Position numbers and translations under genes: made by a program. This document shows positions 1-8,769 of a stretch of DNA of 64,000 nucleotides, piece by piece (positions within the stretch are counted from its first letter, which is position 1; each line of letters starts with the position of its first letter). The stretch covers positions 91,232 through 155,231 of the forward strand of contig WQXO01000006.1 of NCBI GenBank assembly GCA_009784825.1. Direction: 5' to 3'. The notes below the pieces were generated by a model that was not told the origin of the DNA, did not search any database, and saw only the letters and a program-made list of their open reading frames with translations. The stretch is from Oscillospiraceae bacterium (GTDB lineage: Bacteria > Bacillota > Clostridia > Oscillospirales > Ruminococcaceae).

Positions 1-1
1 G

Positions 2-610
2 AGGACAAATATCGAGTGGGCGATTGCTATATTCATTAATAAAAAATTTAATGAAATCGACGAGTTTAACGACTATGCCGCTAAAGCCGATAAGACCAAT
101 TCAGCCGTTAAATCGTTCTTGACGAAGCTGTACAGCGAGAAACTCACCGAGCCTGAAAGCGTATTCACAGCAACGCTTCTGCATAACTTAACGCGGCTCG
201 AAAGAATTAACGCTCACACAAAAGGCATAATCGCAAAAGCGGAGGAATTAAGGGATAGTAAGATTGAATACTCACCGTTCGCCACCGCAAAGCTGCAAAC
301 ACTCAGCGAAAAAACAACAGACTGCTATGATGAAGCAGTCGGTGCGTTCATTCAAAGCAGTCCCGAATTGGCTAACTCAACATTACAAAGTGCTGATGAG
401 GTGCTAGATTTATACGATGAATACAAAACAGGGCATTTAGAACGCATTGGCAGTCATAACAGTAAATACGGTATACAAAGCTCAATCCTGTTTTTAGAGG
501 TGGCACGCCATTTATCAAGAATCGCCAGCAATTCCAAAAGCATAGCAGAAACCGCCGTCGGTGAGGAGTCTATAGAAACCGTAGAGGCTATATGTGAAGA
601 CGGCGTTTAA
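2..610 (+). CDS. PhoU-domain protein, 3' part (probably Na/Pi cotransporter C-terminus)
   Basis: The reading frame is open from base 2, so the gene begins upstream and only about 202 C-terminal residues are visible. A TTG at 119 sits inside this frame and has no ribosome binding site. The visible part is all-helical. Near its end it has RHLSRIASNSKSIAE, which resembles the RHLERIADHAxNIAE-type helix of PhoU domains, and an earlier GHLERIGSH segment looks like the equivalent helix of a first repeat. Such tails occur on NptA-type sodium/phosphate cotransporters and in stand-alone PhoU or DUF47 proteins; without the N-terminus the two cannot be told apart. The stop overlaps the end of the convergent DUF6320-like gene by 23 bases. 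Confidence 0.6.
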   Translation, partial: RTNIEWAIAIFINKKFNEIDEFNDYAAKADKTNSAVKSFLTKLYSEKLTEPESVFTATLLHNLTRLERINAHTKGIIAKAEELRDSKIEYSPFATAKLQTLSEKTTDCYDEAVGAFIQSSPELANSTLQSADEVLDLYDEYKTGHLERIGSHNSKYGIQSSILFLEVARHLSRIASNSKSIAETAVGEESIETVEAICEDGV

Positions 611-1280
611 GCTCCTCAGACATGTTCCTCCCCTCGAATATTATCAATGCGGCGAACGATATTAGGCTGATTGCAACACATATCATCGACGGGTATATAA
701 TCTTGCATAACCCCGTGAGGACGAAAATTATCGGAATAACCCCATATATCATCAAAACAAAGCTGTAAATAATAAACGCCTGTGTTTTCAGTTTAAGAAT
801 TCGTGCAATAATCGCTGTTGTTGACATAGCCGCAACAAATGCAATCGGTATTACAAAATCGACAGACCACCCCCGCCAACCGATTACAACGTCCCACAGC
901 ACAGACAGTATGCATATTATTGTAACCTGGTAGGCGAGGTTTTTCAAAATACTGCGACGCTTACGAACGGCAACCGCTACACTGAACCAAACACACGCCA
1001 CCCCCGCAACTACGAATAACGACCATAACCCGCTCTGCGGCACCATTGCGTTGATGACCACCGAAATAATCACTGCCACAAACGAGAAAAACTGTATAAA
1101 CCGAAACAATAAATTATGCTTATGCTTAACAAGCGGAATAAACGGGAATGTTTCATTATTTTGAATAACATTCTCGTTTTCGTTTTGGCTTTGATTATCA
1201 ATATTAAGCGTGTTTTGGCACAGCGGGCATTTTTCAAAACCACCCGTAACTGTCACGGTGCATTTTTCACATGTTTTCAT
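588..1280 (-). CDS. zinc-ribbon plus membrane-domain protein, DUF6320-like
   Basis: A 230-residue protein with an N-terminal four-cysteine ribbon (CEKC at residues 4-7 and CPLC about a dozen residues on), a polar Asn/Gln/Glu linker, and then a membrane domain of about five to six hydrophobic helices ending in EGRNMSEELKRR. The ribbon-plus-membrane layout matches the DUF6320 proteins of Clostridia as I remember them. The start overlaps the stop of the acyltransferase-like gene by four bases, so the two should be translationally coupled within the hydrolase-acyltransferase-DUF6320 trio. The biochemical role is unknown. Confidence 0.6.
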   Translation of the reverse strand: MKTCEKCTVTVTGGFEKCPLCQNTLNIDNQSQNENENVIQNNETFPFIPLVKHKHNLLFRFIQFFSFVAVIISVVINAMVPQSGLWSLFVVAGVACVWFSVAVAVRKRRSILKNLAYQVTIICILSVLWDVVIGWRGWSVDFVIPIAFVAAMSTTAIIARILKLKTQAFIIYSFVLMIYGVIPIIFVLTGLCKIIYPSMICVAISLISFAALIIFEGRNMSEELKRRLHI

Positions 1281-2557
1281 TTTTCTTCTTTAATATCTCC
1301 CCTCAGATTATTCGCAGAAATTGTAACCTGAACACCCATGTTGGTTAATTGGCGGAAGAATTCACGCTGAATGTCCGTGCTGACAAACGGCGACGTAAAG
1401 CTGATGTTCATGTTATCCTCATACGAGCATAAACACGCTTGTATCTTATTTGTGGCACTGATAACATCAAACAGCTTTATATATTCCTTGGCTTCATCGG
1501 GCATAGCGACCTTGCCTAAGTTTGAAACAGCGGCAGTCGATTCCTTAGACATCGAATGATGTGCATTGTATAAATACAAGTTTTTAAGCGGCAACGGCAC
1601 AGCCCGCACAATAAAATTCCGCTCACGGTTCAAAAACCGGTTCAACCTGTTTTGTAAATACTCTTCGTTTAACATTTCGGCAAAGCATTCAGAAGCACCT
1701 TTAATGACATCCTCAAGGCTGTCCTTGTGACCGGAGAAATCATATTTTATATCCACTAAACTGAAAAAGTTGCGTGTGGATTTAGATTCAAAATAATTCC
1801 TCAAATTAACGGGCACATTTATGACAACCGGTTTCTTCAGGTCGTTTATGTCCATCTCGCTGTAAATCGCCCGCATGAGCATCGCCGTAACAAGCACCGT
1901 TACTGTCGTGTTATGCTCTCGTGCCTTTGCTAAAACATCTTTAACCGAGACACTACCCTCGATTATATTCATTCGCCATTCCGCTTCCCTTGCCCCCTTA
2001 ATCTTGTAGGCGGTGGCTTTTTTAACAACCTTGATTTTTTGGCTTTTGTCGTAATATTTCTTAAAGCTGTCGGTCATCTTCTGCGTTTCAGAAGCGTCAT
2101 AGTCAATGTTGTGAACGCTTTCCATCGCTTCGGGGTGGGCAATTTTCAAATAATACAGCACCAACGCTTTCAAAAACTGCATTGCCCCTGTCCCGTCGGT
2201 TAAGGCGTGATATATATCAAGGTTAATCCTGTTATTGTAATAAGTCACATCGAACAAAAGCGTCCTGCTGTTTAGATAATCCTTACTGCAGGGTGGGTGG
2301 TCTTCCTCGGTGACAATCGGAAGCAGACTGCTTTGCTCTAAATAATACCAGAACAATCCACCTTTCAACACAAACAAAAATCCGGGGAAATCCTCTATAG
2401 TGCGGTTTAATGCGGTTTGAAGCATAACACCGTCAATTGCTTCAAAAAGCTCACAGGAAAAACGGAAAACCTTGGTATCCGATTTACTGCTGGTGGGCGG
2501 GAATATTTTTGCGGCGTTGTCTAATTTATACCACGTCCGCTTGTCCGAATCGCTCAT
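1277..2557 (-). CDS. alcohol O-acetyltransferase-like / condensation-fold acyltransferase
   Basis: A 426-residue protein of the chloramphenicol-acetyltransferase/condensation fold. The family signature HxxxDG is visible as HALTDG at residues 117-122, where the histidine is the expected general base, and a later NVPVNLRNYF segment fits the second half of the fold. It resembles the AATase group (PF07247). It would transfer an acyl group from a thioester to an alcohol or glycolipid, but the substrate cannot be read from sequence. The start codon lies 32 bases inside the end of the upstream hydrolase gene, and the stop overlaps the next gene by four bases, indicating one operon. An acyltransferase next to an esterase suggests lipid or ester remodelling (inference). 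Confidence 0.65.
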   Translation of the reverse strand: MSDSDKRTWYKLDNAAKIFPPTSSKSDTKVFRFSCELFEAIDGVMLQTALNRTIEDFPGFLFVLKGGLFWYYLEQSSLLPIVTEEDHPPCSKDYLNSRTLLFDVTYYNNRINLDIYHALTDGTGAMQFLKALVLYYLKIAHPEAMESVHNIDYDASETQKMTDSFKKYYDKSQKIKVVKKATAYKIKGAREAEWRMNIIEGSVSVKDVLAKAREHNTTVTVLVTAMLMRAIYSEMDINDLKKPVVINVPVNLRNYFESKSTRNFFSLVDIKYDFSGHKDSLEDVIKGASECFAEMLNEEYLQNRLNRFLNRERNFIVRAVPLPLKNLYLYNAHHSMSKESTAAVSNLGKVAMPDEAKEYIKLFDVISATNKIQACLCSYEDNMNISFTSPFVSTDIQREFFRQLTNMGVQVTISANNLRGDIKEEK

Positions 2558-3509
2558 TCGTCCTTATACCCCCTCTCAAAAAATGATTAATAATGCTGTA
2601 ACTCTTGCGAACCGCCACAAACCTCGTCGACAGCATAAAATACCCGTGCAGGGTATTCTTCACCCTGCGGACTACCACGGTATTCCCTGCCGCTTTCAGC
2701 CTCCGCCCGAACTCCTCTCCCTCGTCACGCAAGGGGCAGCAGTCGGCTGTAATTATCAAGGTTTCGGGCTGACCGGAAAAATCCTCCGCCAACAATGGTG
2801 CAACATAAGGACTGAGGCGGTCTTGTTCATCAGGGCAATACATATCCATATAATCGCAGACATGCCTCGACGCTAATATATAATCCTTGCCGTTTTCAAT
2901 AATAGACGGGAAAGGTGACGTTTCGGTGTGATTATTATACACGGCGGGATAGATTAAAATCTGCCTGTCCGCCGGTCTCTCACCCTTGTCACGCAGGTAT
3001 AACGACAATGCGGCGGCAAGGTTTGCACCCGCACTGTCCCCCATAAGGGTAATCTTGTGCGGACAACCGATAAGCTTGTGCCATTTACAAACCCGTCTGA
3101 ATACTCTGTAACAGTCAATCAGTGCCGCCGGGAACGGGTTTTCCGGTGCAAGGCGATAGTCAACGGCAACCACAATATGCCCCGTCAGCCGTGCAGTAGT
3201 AAGGCAGGTTCTCTCATAACGCTCCAAATCCCCCGTAACCCAGCCCCCTCCATGAAAAAAGACAATAATGGGATAATTCTTCCTGTCTGCGTCATCAATC
3301 CGCTCGTCCTCAGGTGAATACATTCTTACAGGGATTTTACAGCCATCGCTCTCTATATTATAATCCCATGTTTGATATAATTTAATACGTGACTGGACAA
3401 CCCTGCGTTTTAATCGGCGGATAGTTTTATAATTTGCTTTAATGTCCACGTTAGCGTAGACATTGGAGACGGTTTTCAACGCTTTCATCATGTATTTGTT
3501 TATAGCCAT
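2526..3509 (-). CDS. alpha/beta hydrolase, HSL-type esterase
   Basis: A 327-residue hydrolase of the hormone-sensitive-lipase group. The oxyanion-hole motif HGGGW is at residues 86-90, the nucleophile elbow GDSAG at 157-161 (Ser159), and His288 in LHGY is the likely catalytic histidine; an Asp in the ADCCPLRDEG stretch (256-265) completes the triad. The start was set at 3509 because GGAGAG lies five bases upstream of that ATG, whereas the longer frame to 3575 has no ribosome binding site and would run back over the promoter. It is the first gene of the trio with the acyltransferase-like and DUF6320-like proteins. There is no signal peptide, so the enzyme is probably cytoplasmic. Confidence 0.75.
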   Translation of the reverse strand: MAINKYMMKALKTVSNVYANVDIKANYKTIRRLKRRVVQSRIKLYQTWDYNIESDGCKIPVRMYSPEDERIDDADRKNYPIIVFFHGGGWVTGDLERYERTCLTTARLTGHIVVAVDYRLAPENPFPAALIDCYRVFRRVCKWHKLIGCPHKITLMGDSAGANLAAALSLYLRDKGERPADRQILIYPAVYNNHTETSPFPSIIENGKDYILASRHVCDYMDMYCPDEQDRLSPYVAPLLAEDFSGQPETLIITADCCPLRDEGEEFGRRLKAAGNTVVVRRVKNTLHGYFMLSTRFVAVRKSYSIINHFLRGGIRTNERFGQADVV

Positions 3510-3546
3510 TTTCTCTCCGTAAATGCGGGAATTTTTAACATTTTTC

Positions 3547-3575
3547 AGTATAACACATATTTCTTGATTTTGCAA
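3547..3575 (-). promoter_or_regulatory. SigA promoter for the hydrolase operon
   Basis: On the minus strand TTGCAA, a 17-base spacer and TATACT lie about 40 bases ahead of the hydrolase start. The -35 box and spacer overlap those of the divergent eda promoter, so the two cannot easily be occupied at once. Confidence 0.65.
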
Positions 3576-3592
3576 TAGAGATATGCTATAAT
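3564..3592 (+). promoter_or_regulatory. SigA promoter for the hexuronate operon
   Basis: TTGATT, a 17-base spacer and a perfect TATAAT end 29 bases before the eda ATG, with TTTAGGAG as the ribosome binding site. It overlaps the divergent hydrolase promoter. Confidence 0.7.
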
Positions 3593-3621
3593 GAATTCAA
3601 TCAGCTTTAGGAGATATACAT

Positions 3622-4257
3622 ATGAACAATATTCTTTCACAAATTAACAAATGCAGGATTGTCCCCGTTATCAAGTTAAATGACGCTAACAAGGCAATTC
3701 CATTGGCAGACGCACTCACAGCAGGCGGAATAAACGTAATGGAAATCACATTCAGAACCCCAATAGCTAAGGAGGCTATTTCACTTGTTTCACGAGAACG
3801 CCCAGACGTTCTTGTGGGTGCGGGAACGGTCATAAACCCCGAAATACTTCAATCAGCCAAAGAAGCAGGTGCGAGGTTCATCGTCAGTCCGGGGTTAAAC
3901 CCCGCAACCGTCACAGCGTCTTTAGAAGCAGACCTGCCTATTTTACCCGGCGTAATCACCCCCACCGAAATTGAACAAGGGTTAATGCTCGGCTTATCTA
4001 TATTCAAGTTCTTCCCCGCCGAAAGCTTCGGTGGGTTAAAGACTATTCTTGCACTCGCCGCCCCCTACGGGAATATCAAGTTCGTCCCCACAGGCGGAAT
4101 AAACGAAAAAAACGCCGCCGATTACTTCAAATCCGATAAAGTACTCGCAGTCGGCGGGAGCTGGATGGTTCCCGAAAAACTAATCGACGACGGCAACTGG
4201 GAGGAAATCACCCGCTTAACTAAACAAGCGGTTATGCTAAAGGAGAGTTCAATATGA
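3622..4257 (+). CDS. eda: 2-dehydro-3-deoxy-phosphogluconate (KDPG/KHG) aldolase
   Basis: A 211-residue class I aldolase that splits 2-keto-3-deoxy-6-phosphogluconate into pyruvate and glyceraldehyde-3-phosphate. The length is typical of the family. The Schiff-base lysine is Lys129 in FKFFPAE, the catalytic glutamate is Glu41 in EITFRT, and the phosphate-binding GAGTVI and PTGGI loops are present. It opens the hexuronate operon and overlaps kdgK by four bases. Together with KdgK it forms the lower Entner-Doudoroff-type branch for uronic acids. Confidence 0.93.
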   Translation: MNNILSQINKCRIVPVIKLNDANKAIPLADALTAGGINVMEITFRTPIAKEAISLVSRERPDVLVGAGTVINPEILQSAKEAGARFIVSPGLNPATVTASLEADLPILPGVITPTEIEQGLMLGLSIFKFFPAESFGGLKTILALAAPYGNIKFVPTGGINEKNAADYFKSDKVLAVGGSWMVPEKLIDDGNWEEITRLTKQAVMLKESSI

Positions 4258-5351
4258 CACTGAATATTCGTGAAAAAAACTCATGCAAATTCGATGAAAT
4301 ATCCTTGGGGGAGGTTATGCTCCGCTTAGACCCGGGCGAGGGCAGGATTAAAACCGCCCGTGAGTTTAAAGCGTGGGAGGGTGGCGGCGAATATAACGTC
4401 GCACGGGGACTTCGCAAGTGCTTCAAGCTTAACACTGCCATAATCACAGCGTTCGCCGATAATGACATAGGCGTGCTTTTAGAGGACTTGATTATGCAGG
4501 GAGGGGTGGACACCTCTTACATAAAATGGCTCCCTTATGACGGAATCGGGCGTTCCTGCCGCAACGGATTGAACTTCACCGAAAGGGGCTACGGTGTTCG
4601 GGGGGCTGTGGGAATATCTGACAGAGCCAACTCTGCCGCCTCAAAAATGAAACCCGGCGATATAAACTGGGACATGTTATTCGGAGAATTGGGTTCACGC
4701 TGGTTTCATACGGGTGGGATTTATGCGGCATTATCGGAAAGCTCCGCCGAGGTGACTATTGAAGCGTTAAAATCGGCGAAAAAGCATGGTGTAATCACGA
4801 GCTATGATTTGAACTACCGCCCGTCATTATGGAAAGACATAGGCGGTCACGCCAAAGCACAGGAGGTCAATCGTGAAATCGTTAAATACGTTGATGTCTG
4901 CATAGGCAACGAAGAGGATTATACCGCTTGTTTAGGCTTTGAAATTGAGGGGAATGAAGAAAACTTAAAAGAACTAAACATCGACGGTTATAAGAAAATG
5001 GTAGGAGCGGTTGTTAAGGAATACAACAATATTAAAGTAATCGCTTCAACACTCAGAACCGTCCACACCGCAACGATTAACGACTGGTCAGCGTTATGCT
5101 GGGCTGATGGAGAAATATACAAAGCACCGGATTATAACGGGCTTGAAATATTCGACAGAGTGGGCGGTGGTGACAGCTTCGCCTCGGGATTGATATACGG
5201 CTTTTTAACCGAGAATGACCCGCAAAAAGCAGTCAACTACGGTGCGGCACACGGAGCATTAGCGATGACCACCCCGGGAGATACCTCAATGGCTTCACTG
5301 AAAGAGGTTCAGTCGCTTATGAAAGGCTCGGGAGCGAGAGTAGACCGATGA
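4254..5351 (+). CDS. kdgK: 2-keto-3-deoxygluconate kinase, PfkB family
   Basis: A 365-residue ribokinase-family sugar kinase. The N-terminal substrate-binding signature GGGEYNVARGL and the C-terminal DRVGGGDSFASG motif are clear, with Asp307 the catalytic base. GEVMLRLDPGEGRI is characteristic of KDG kinases. It phosphorylates KDG to KDPG, the substrate of the neighbouring Eda. The ATG at 4254 follows AAAGGAG at good spacing and overlaps eda by four bases. The protein begins about ten residues longer than the usual family start. Its stop overlaps the next gene by four bases. Confidence 0.9.
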   Translation: MTLNIREKNSCKFDEISLGEVMLRLDPGEGRIKTAREFKAWEGGGEYNVARGLRKCFKLNTAIITAFADNDIGVLLEDLIMQGGVDTSYIKWLPYDGIGRSCRNGLNFTERGYGVRGAVGISDRANSAASKMKPGDINWDMLFGELGSRWFHTGGIYAALSESSAEVTIEALKSAKKHGVITSYDLNYRPSLWKDIGGHAKAQEVNREIVKYVDVCIGNEEDYTACLGFEIEGNEENLKELNIDGYKKMVGAVVKEYNNIKVIASTLRTVHTATINDWSALCWADGEIYKAPDYNGLEIFDRVGGGDSFASGLIYGFLTENDPQKAVNYGAAHGALAMTTPGDTSMASLKEVQSLMKGSGARVDR

Positions 5352-6547
5352 AAATATTCAAGGATATAACCCGGCAATTAAACCTCGGTGATATTACAAA
5401 ACCCGCTGAAAGGATATATGGCGGGTTTCAACACAAGATGTATAAGCTTCAAACGAGTTCGGGAACATACGCAGTAAAACTGCTCAACCCCGAAATAATG
5501 AAGCGTTCCGATGCTTTTGAGAATTACGCAACTGCAGAAAAATTAGAGAAAAAACTGCAAGACAATAATATCCCGATTGTCCCCGCTTTGGAATTCGGCG
5601 GGAAGAAAATGCAATGCATTAATAACCAATACTTCTATGTTTTTAACTGGGTTGATTCTACAAAAGCCCCACCTGATTGCTGTGAAATTATCGGGAAGCT
5701 GCTCGCACAAATCCACAATATCGAGCAGTTTCACGACGATTATCAACCGGAGGAGCTTTCCATTGACTGGGATAATTATATCGAATTATCGAAGTCACTT
5801 TGTCCGGAGGTAACAGCGTTATTACAAGAAAACCGTTACATACTGTACAACAGCCAGATTAACGGCAACAAGGCACGGAAAAAACTGTCGGGGCTTAACG
5901 CAATCTGCCACGGTGACATGGACACCAAAAACGTGTTATGGGTGGATAACAAACCGCTGATTATCGACCTTGAATGCTTGGAGTATAATAATCCCAATTC
6001 AGAAATGTTCAATTGTGCGTTATGCTGGTCAGGGTATGAGGACTGCGATTTAGATTATAACAAGCTCAGAGCGTTCCTGAACGCCTACGGAAAAGTAAAT
6101 TCCGACTGGGACACACTTTTCCACAACAATTTCGGCAGGTTAGAATGGCTCGAATATAACATAAAACGTGCGTTAATGATTGAATGCTCCGACAAAGAGG
6201 AACAACAGTTGGGCGTTCAAGAAATCCATGAAACAATGGAGCATGTGGTTTATTATGATAAGATTAAATATGAATTGTTGGAGGAATTGTCTTCAACAAG
6301 CAATAAAGCGTCCTACATAATATTAGAGGATATGGTTCTGTTAAGCAAAAAGTATTATTTAGAGTGGCGTGAAATTCAAGATGAATACTACGAAACGTAT
6401 AAAGCCAATCTCCCTGCCATGACTTGCGATGAATTATTAGAATATTTTAGGTTGGATTACGGCAGTGTTGACGAAAGCCCGTTTTTGAGAGAGGAAATCA
6501 TTAATTTTTTTAACAGCGACAAGTTAATTCTCTACAGCAGTAAATAG
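5348..6547 (+). CDS. aminoglycoside-phosphotransferase-fold small-molecule kinase
   Basis: A 399-residue protein of the APH/choline-kinase fold. The catalytic loop HGDMDTKN (residues 188-195, Asp190) and metal-binding IIDLE (Asp207) are intact, and an N-terminal lobe with YAVKLLNPE supplies the ATP lysine. It is coupled to kdgK by a four-base overlap, which is not usual for hexuronate operons, so a sugar, amino-sugar or related metabolite is a more likely substrate than an antibiotic (inference). The roughly 130 residues after the metal-binding aspartate are rich in charged residues and extend beyond the minimal fold. Confidence 0.7.
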   Translation: MKIFKDITRQLNLGDITKPAERIYGGFQHKMYKLQTSSGTYAVKLLNPEIMKRSDAFENYATAEKLEKKLQDNNIPIVPALEFGGKKMQCINNQYFYVFNWVDSTKAPPDCCEIIGKLLAQIHNIEQFHDDYQPEELSIDWDNYIELSKSLCPEVTALLQENRYILYNSQINGNKARKKLSGLNAICHGDMDTKNVLWVDNKPLIIDLECLEYNNPNSEMFNCALCWSGYEDCDLDYNKLRAFLNAYGKVNSDWDTLFHNNFGRLEWLEYNIKRALMIECSDKEEQQLGVQEIHETMEHVVYYDKIKYELLEELSSTSNKASYIILEDMVLLSKKYYLEWREIQDEYYETYKANLPAMTCDELLEYFRLDYGSVDESPFLREEIINFFNSDKLILYSSK

Positions 6548-6568
6548 TTTTAATAACGGGAGGTTGAG

Positions 6569-6997
6569 ATGAAATTTAAATCAAAGGTTGATTGGTGGAT
6601 TCATGTTTCATTTGCACTTATGCCGATTATAACTATATGGTTCATTATAGATTTTATTATTTCGCCGAGCATATCGAACGGTATTTTTGCGTGTCTTTTT
6701 CTGATTATAAACATTATCATAGTGCCGTGGTGGTTTAACACCCACTACATTTTAAATGAAAACGAACTTATTATCAAACTCGGCGGACTTGGAAAAGGCA
6801 CAAAAATCGCTTATTCGGCAATCACGAGTGTTAAGGAAACACGAGAGCCGTGGGCTTCGGCTGCATTATCGATTGACAGGATAGAAATAATATTTAAAAC
6901 AGGGAAAACAGGAAATGCGAAAGATGTGATTTATATTTCGCCGAAAGATAAACAGGAATTTTTAAGTCAATTAGAGCAGAGAAGATTGAAAGGATAA
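6569..6997 (+). CDS. membrane-anchored bacterial PH-domain protein
   Basis: A 142-residue protein with two adjacent hydrophobic helices in the first 55 residues, followed by a soluble beta-rich part beginning HYILNENELIIKLGG. This layout matches the bacterial PH-domain families related to YdbS/YdbT and PF06713. GGGAGG lies just upstream of the ATG. It is followed by the GNAT gene with almost no gap. The role is unknown; such domains usually sit at the membrane surface. Confidence 0.6.
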   Translation: MKFKSKVDWWIHVSFALMPIITIWFIIDFIISPSISNGIFACLFLIINIIIVPWWFNTHYILNENELIIKLGGLGKGTKIAYSAITSVKETREPWASAALSIDRIEIIFKTGKTGNAKDVIYISPKDKQEFLSQLEQRRLKG

Positions 6998-6999
6998 TT

Positions 7000-7536
7000 A
7001 TGAAAACAATAACAATAGAAACCGAAAGGCTGATACTAAAACCGTTTGAAGAAAAAGATGCGTATATCGCCGCATATAACAGCCGCCAACCCAGCGTTGC
7101 AGACGCTATGTCTGATATGGTTTTAGCTGATGAAAAAGCAGGACTTGAATGGATAAACTGGATAAACAGCATGGCAAGCGTGGAATTACCGTGGCAGGTT
7201 TTGTCTATTGAATTAAAAAGCGAGAATAAATGTATCGGGCTTATCGGTATTATCCCGCAACCGAAAATCCAAGGCGAGGTTGAGATTTTATTCTCGATTT
7301 CCGACGATTATCAAGGAAACGGCTACGCAACAGAAGCCGCTCAAGAAATGATTAAATGGTTTTTCAGCACAAGAGAATGCAAATCTACATACTTGTGTGC
7401 AATTGTGAAAACCGATAATATACCATCACAAAAAGTTACTGAAAAGCTCGGCTTTGAATTTATTGAAAATCGTGAAATCGATTATGACAATAAACCAACA
7501 CAGTTTAAGTATTATACAATAAAAAAAGGAGCGTAA
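7000..7536 (+). CDS. GNAT N-acetyltransferase, RimJ/RimL type
   Basis: A 178-residue acetyltransferase starting TIETERLILKPFEEKD, the typical N-terminus of RimJ/RimL-like enzymes. The acetyl-CoA loop is visible as DDYQGNGYATEA and the beta-bulge strand as VEILFSI. NIPSQKVTEKLGFEF is the C-terminal signature. The acceptor is unknown. The gene lies between the PH-domain gene and uxaC in the same transcription unit. Confidence 0.8.
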   Translation: MKTITIETERLILKPFEEKDAYIAAYNSRQPSVADAMSDMVLADEKAGLEWINWINSMASVELPWQVLSIELKSENKCIGLIGIIPQPKIQGEVEILFSISDDYQGNGYATEAAQEMIKWFFSTRECKSTYLCAIVKTDNIPSQKVTEKLGFEFIENREIDYDNKPTQFKYYTIKKGA

Positions 7537-7539
7537 CCC

Positions 7540-8769
7540 ATGAAACACTTCCTCTGCGATAATTTTCTACTGTCCAATAAAACTGCAGAAACGCTGTACC
7601 ACGACTATGCGGTGAAAATGCCCATATTCGACTATCACTGTCATGTTGACCCTCAAGAAATCGCCGAGGACAGGGCATACGACAACATAGCACAGTTATG
7701 GCTTGGCGGCGACCATTATAAATGGCGGATTATGCGGGCTAACGGCGTTTCAGAGGAATACGTCACGGGTAACGCCGACGACTACGACAGGTTCATGAAA
7801 TTCGCAGAGGTTCTCCCCCGTTCAATCGGCAACCCGATTTACCACTGGACGCACTTGGAACTAAAGCGTTATTTCGACTGCGACTTAATTCTAAACCCCG
7901 AAAACGCTCATAAAATATGGGAAATATGTAATGAAAAATTACGCAAAGGCTTAACAGTCAGAAAAATCATCAAAGCCTCAAACGTCACCGCAATCGGCAC
8001 AACTGATGACCCCGACGATTCATTGGAATGGCACATTAAAATGAAGAACGATTCTTCGTGGGACGTAAATGTAATCCCGACATTCCGCCCCGACAGATTG
8101 TTAAACAGCGACAGACCGATTGACGAGATTAAAGCACATTTAATCGAACGCATGGACTATTTCAATGAACACGGCTGCTGTATTGCCGACCACGGACTTA
8201 GTCATATAAGCACCCCCGATAATGAGTTACTGCTGTTTTGTGCAAATGAATACGCAAAACGTAGCTGGGTAATGCAGCTACATTTTAACGTACACCGTGA
8301 CGTGAATTCCCGAATGTTCAATAAAATCGGTGCAAACACGGGGTTCGACTGCATTTCCACACAGGATAATAATGCGTTGGCAGGGCTCCTTAACAATATA
8401 GAAAACCTCCCTAAAACAATCCTGTATTCGCTTAATCCTGCCGATAATATGTTCCTTGCGACATTAGCGGGGTGCTTCCCGAATATGCAGTTCGGGGCGG
8501 CATGGTGGTTCAACGACACTAAGGCGGGCATGATTGAACAATTAACCGCTTATGCAAATGCAGGGGTTCTCGGGAATTTTATAGGCATGCTGACCGATTC
8601 AAGGAGCTTTCTGAGTTACACAAGGCATGAGTATTTCCGCAGAATTCTGTGTAATCTGCTGGGGACATGGGTCGAAAACGGCGAATACCCCGCCGACACA
8701 GAAACGCTCGGCGAGGTAGTAAGGGATATTTGTTATAACAATGCATTTAAATATTTTCAATCGCCTTAA
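7540..8769 (+). CDS. uxaC: glucuronate isomerase, compact form
   Basis: A 409-residue uronate isomerase that converts D-glucuronate to D-fructuronate (and galacturonate to tagaturonate), the entry step of the pathway served by kdgK and eda. The metal site HCHVDP is at residues 33-38, and the C-terminal half carries the hallmark MLTDSRSFLSYTRHEYFRR. Well-known UxaC enzymes are about 465 residues. Here roughly 30-40 residues are missing between the ADHG motif and the RSWVMQLHFN strand, where other members have a helical insertion. The frame is continuous, so this is a natural deletion rather than a frameshift. AAAGGAG precedes the ATG, and the 3' end overlaps the convergent radA gene by 23 bases. 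Confidence 0.9.
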   Translation: MKHFLCDNFLLSNKTAETLYHDYAVKMPIFDYHCHVDPQEIAEDRAYDNIAQLWLGGDHYKWRIMRANGVSEEYVTGNADDYDRFMKFAEVLPRSIGNPIYHWTHLELKRYFDCDLILNPENAHKIWEICNEKLRKGLTVRKIIKASNVTAIGTTDDPDDSLEWHIKMKNDSSWDVNVIPTFRPDRLLNSDRPIDEIKAHLIERMDYFNEHGCCIADHGLSHISTPDNELLLFCANEYAKRSWVMQLHFNVHRDVNSRMFNKIGANTGFDCISTQDNNALAGLLNNIENLPKTILYSLNPADNMFLATLAGCFPNMQFGAAWWFNDTKAGMIEQLTAYANAGVLGNFIGMLTDSRSFLSYTRHEYFRRILCNLLGTWVENGEYPADTETLGEVVRDICYNNAFKYFQSP

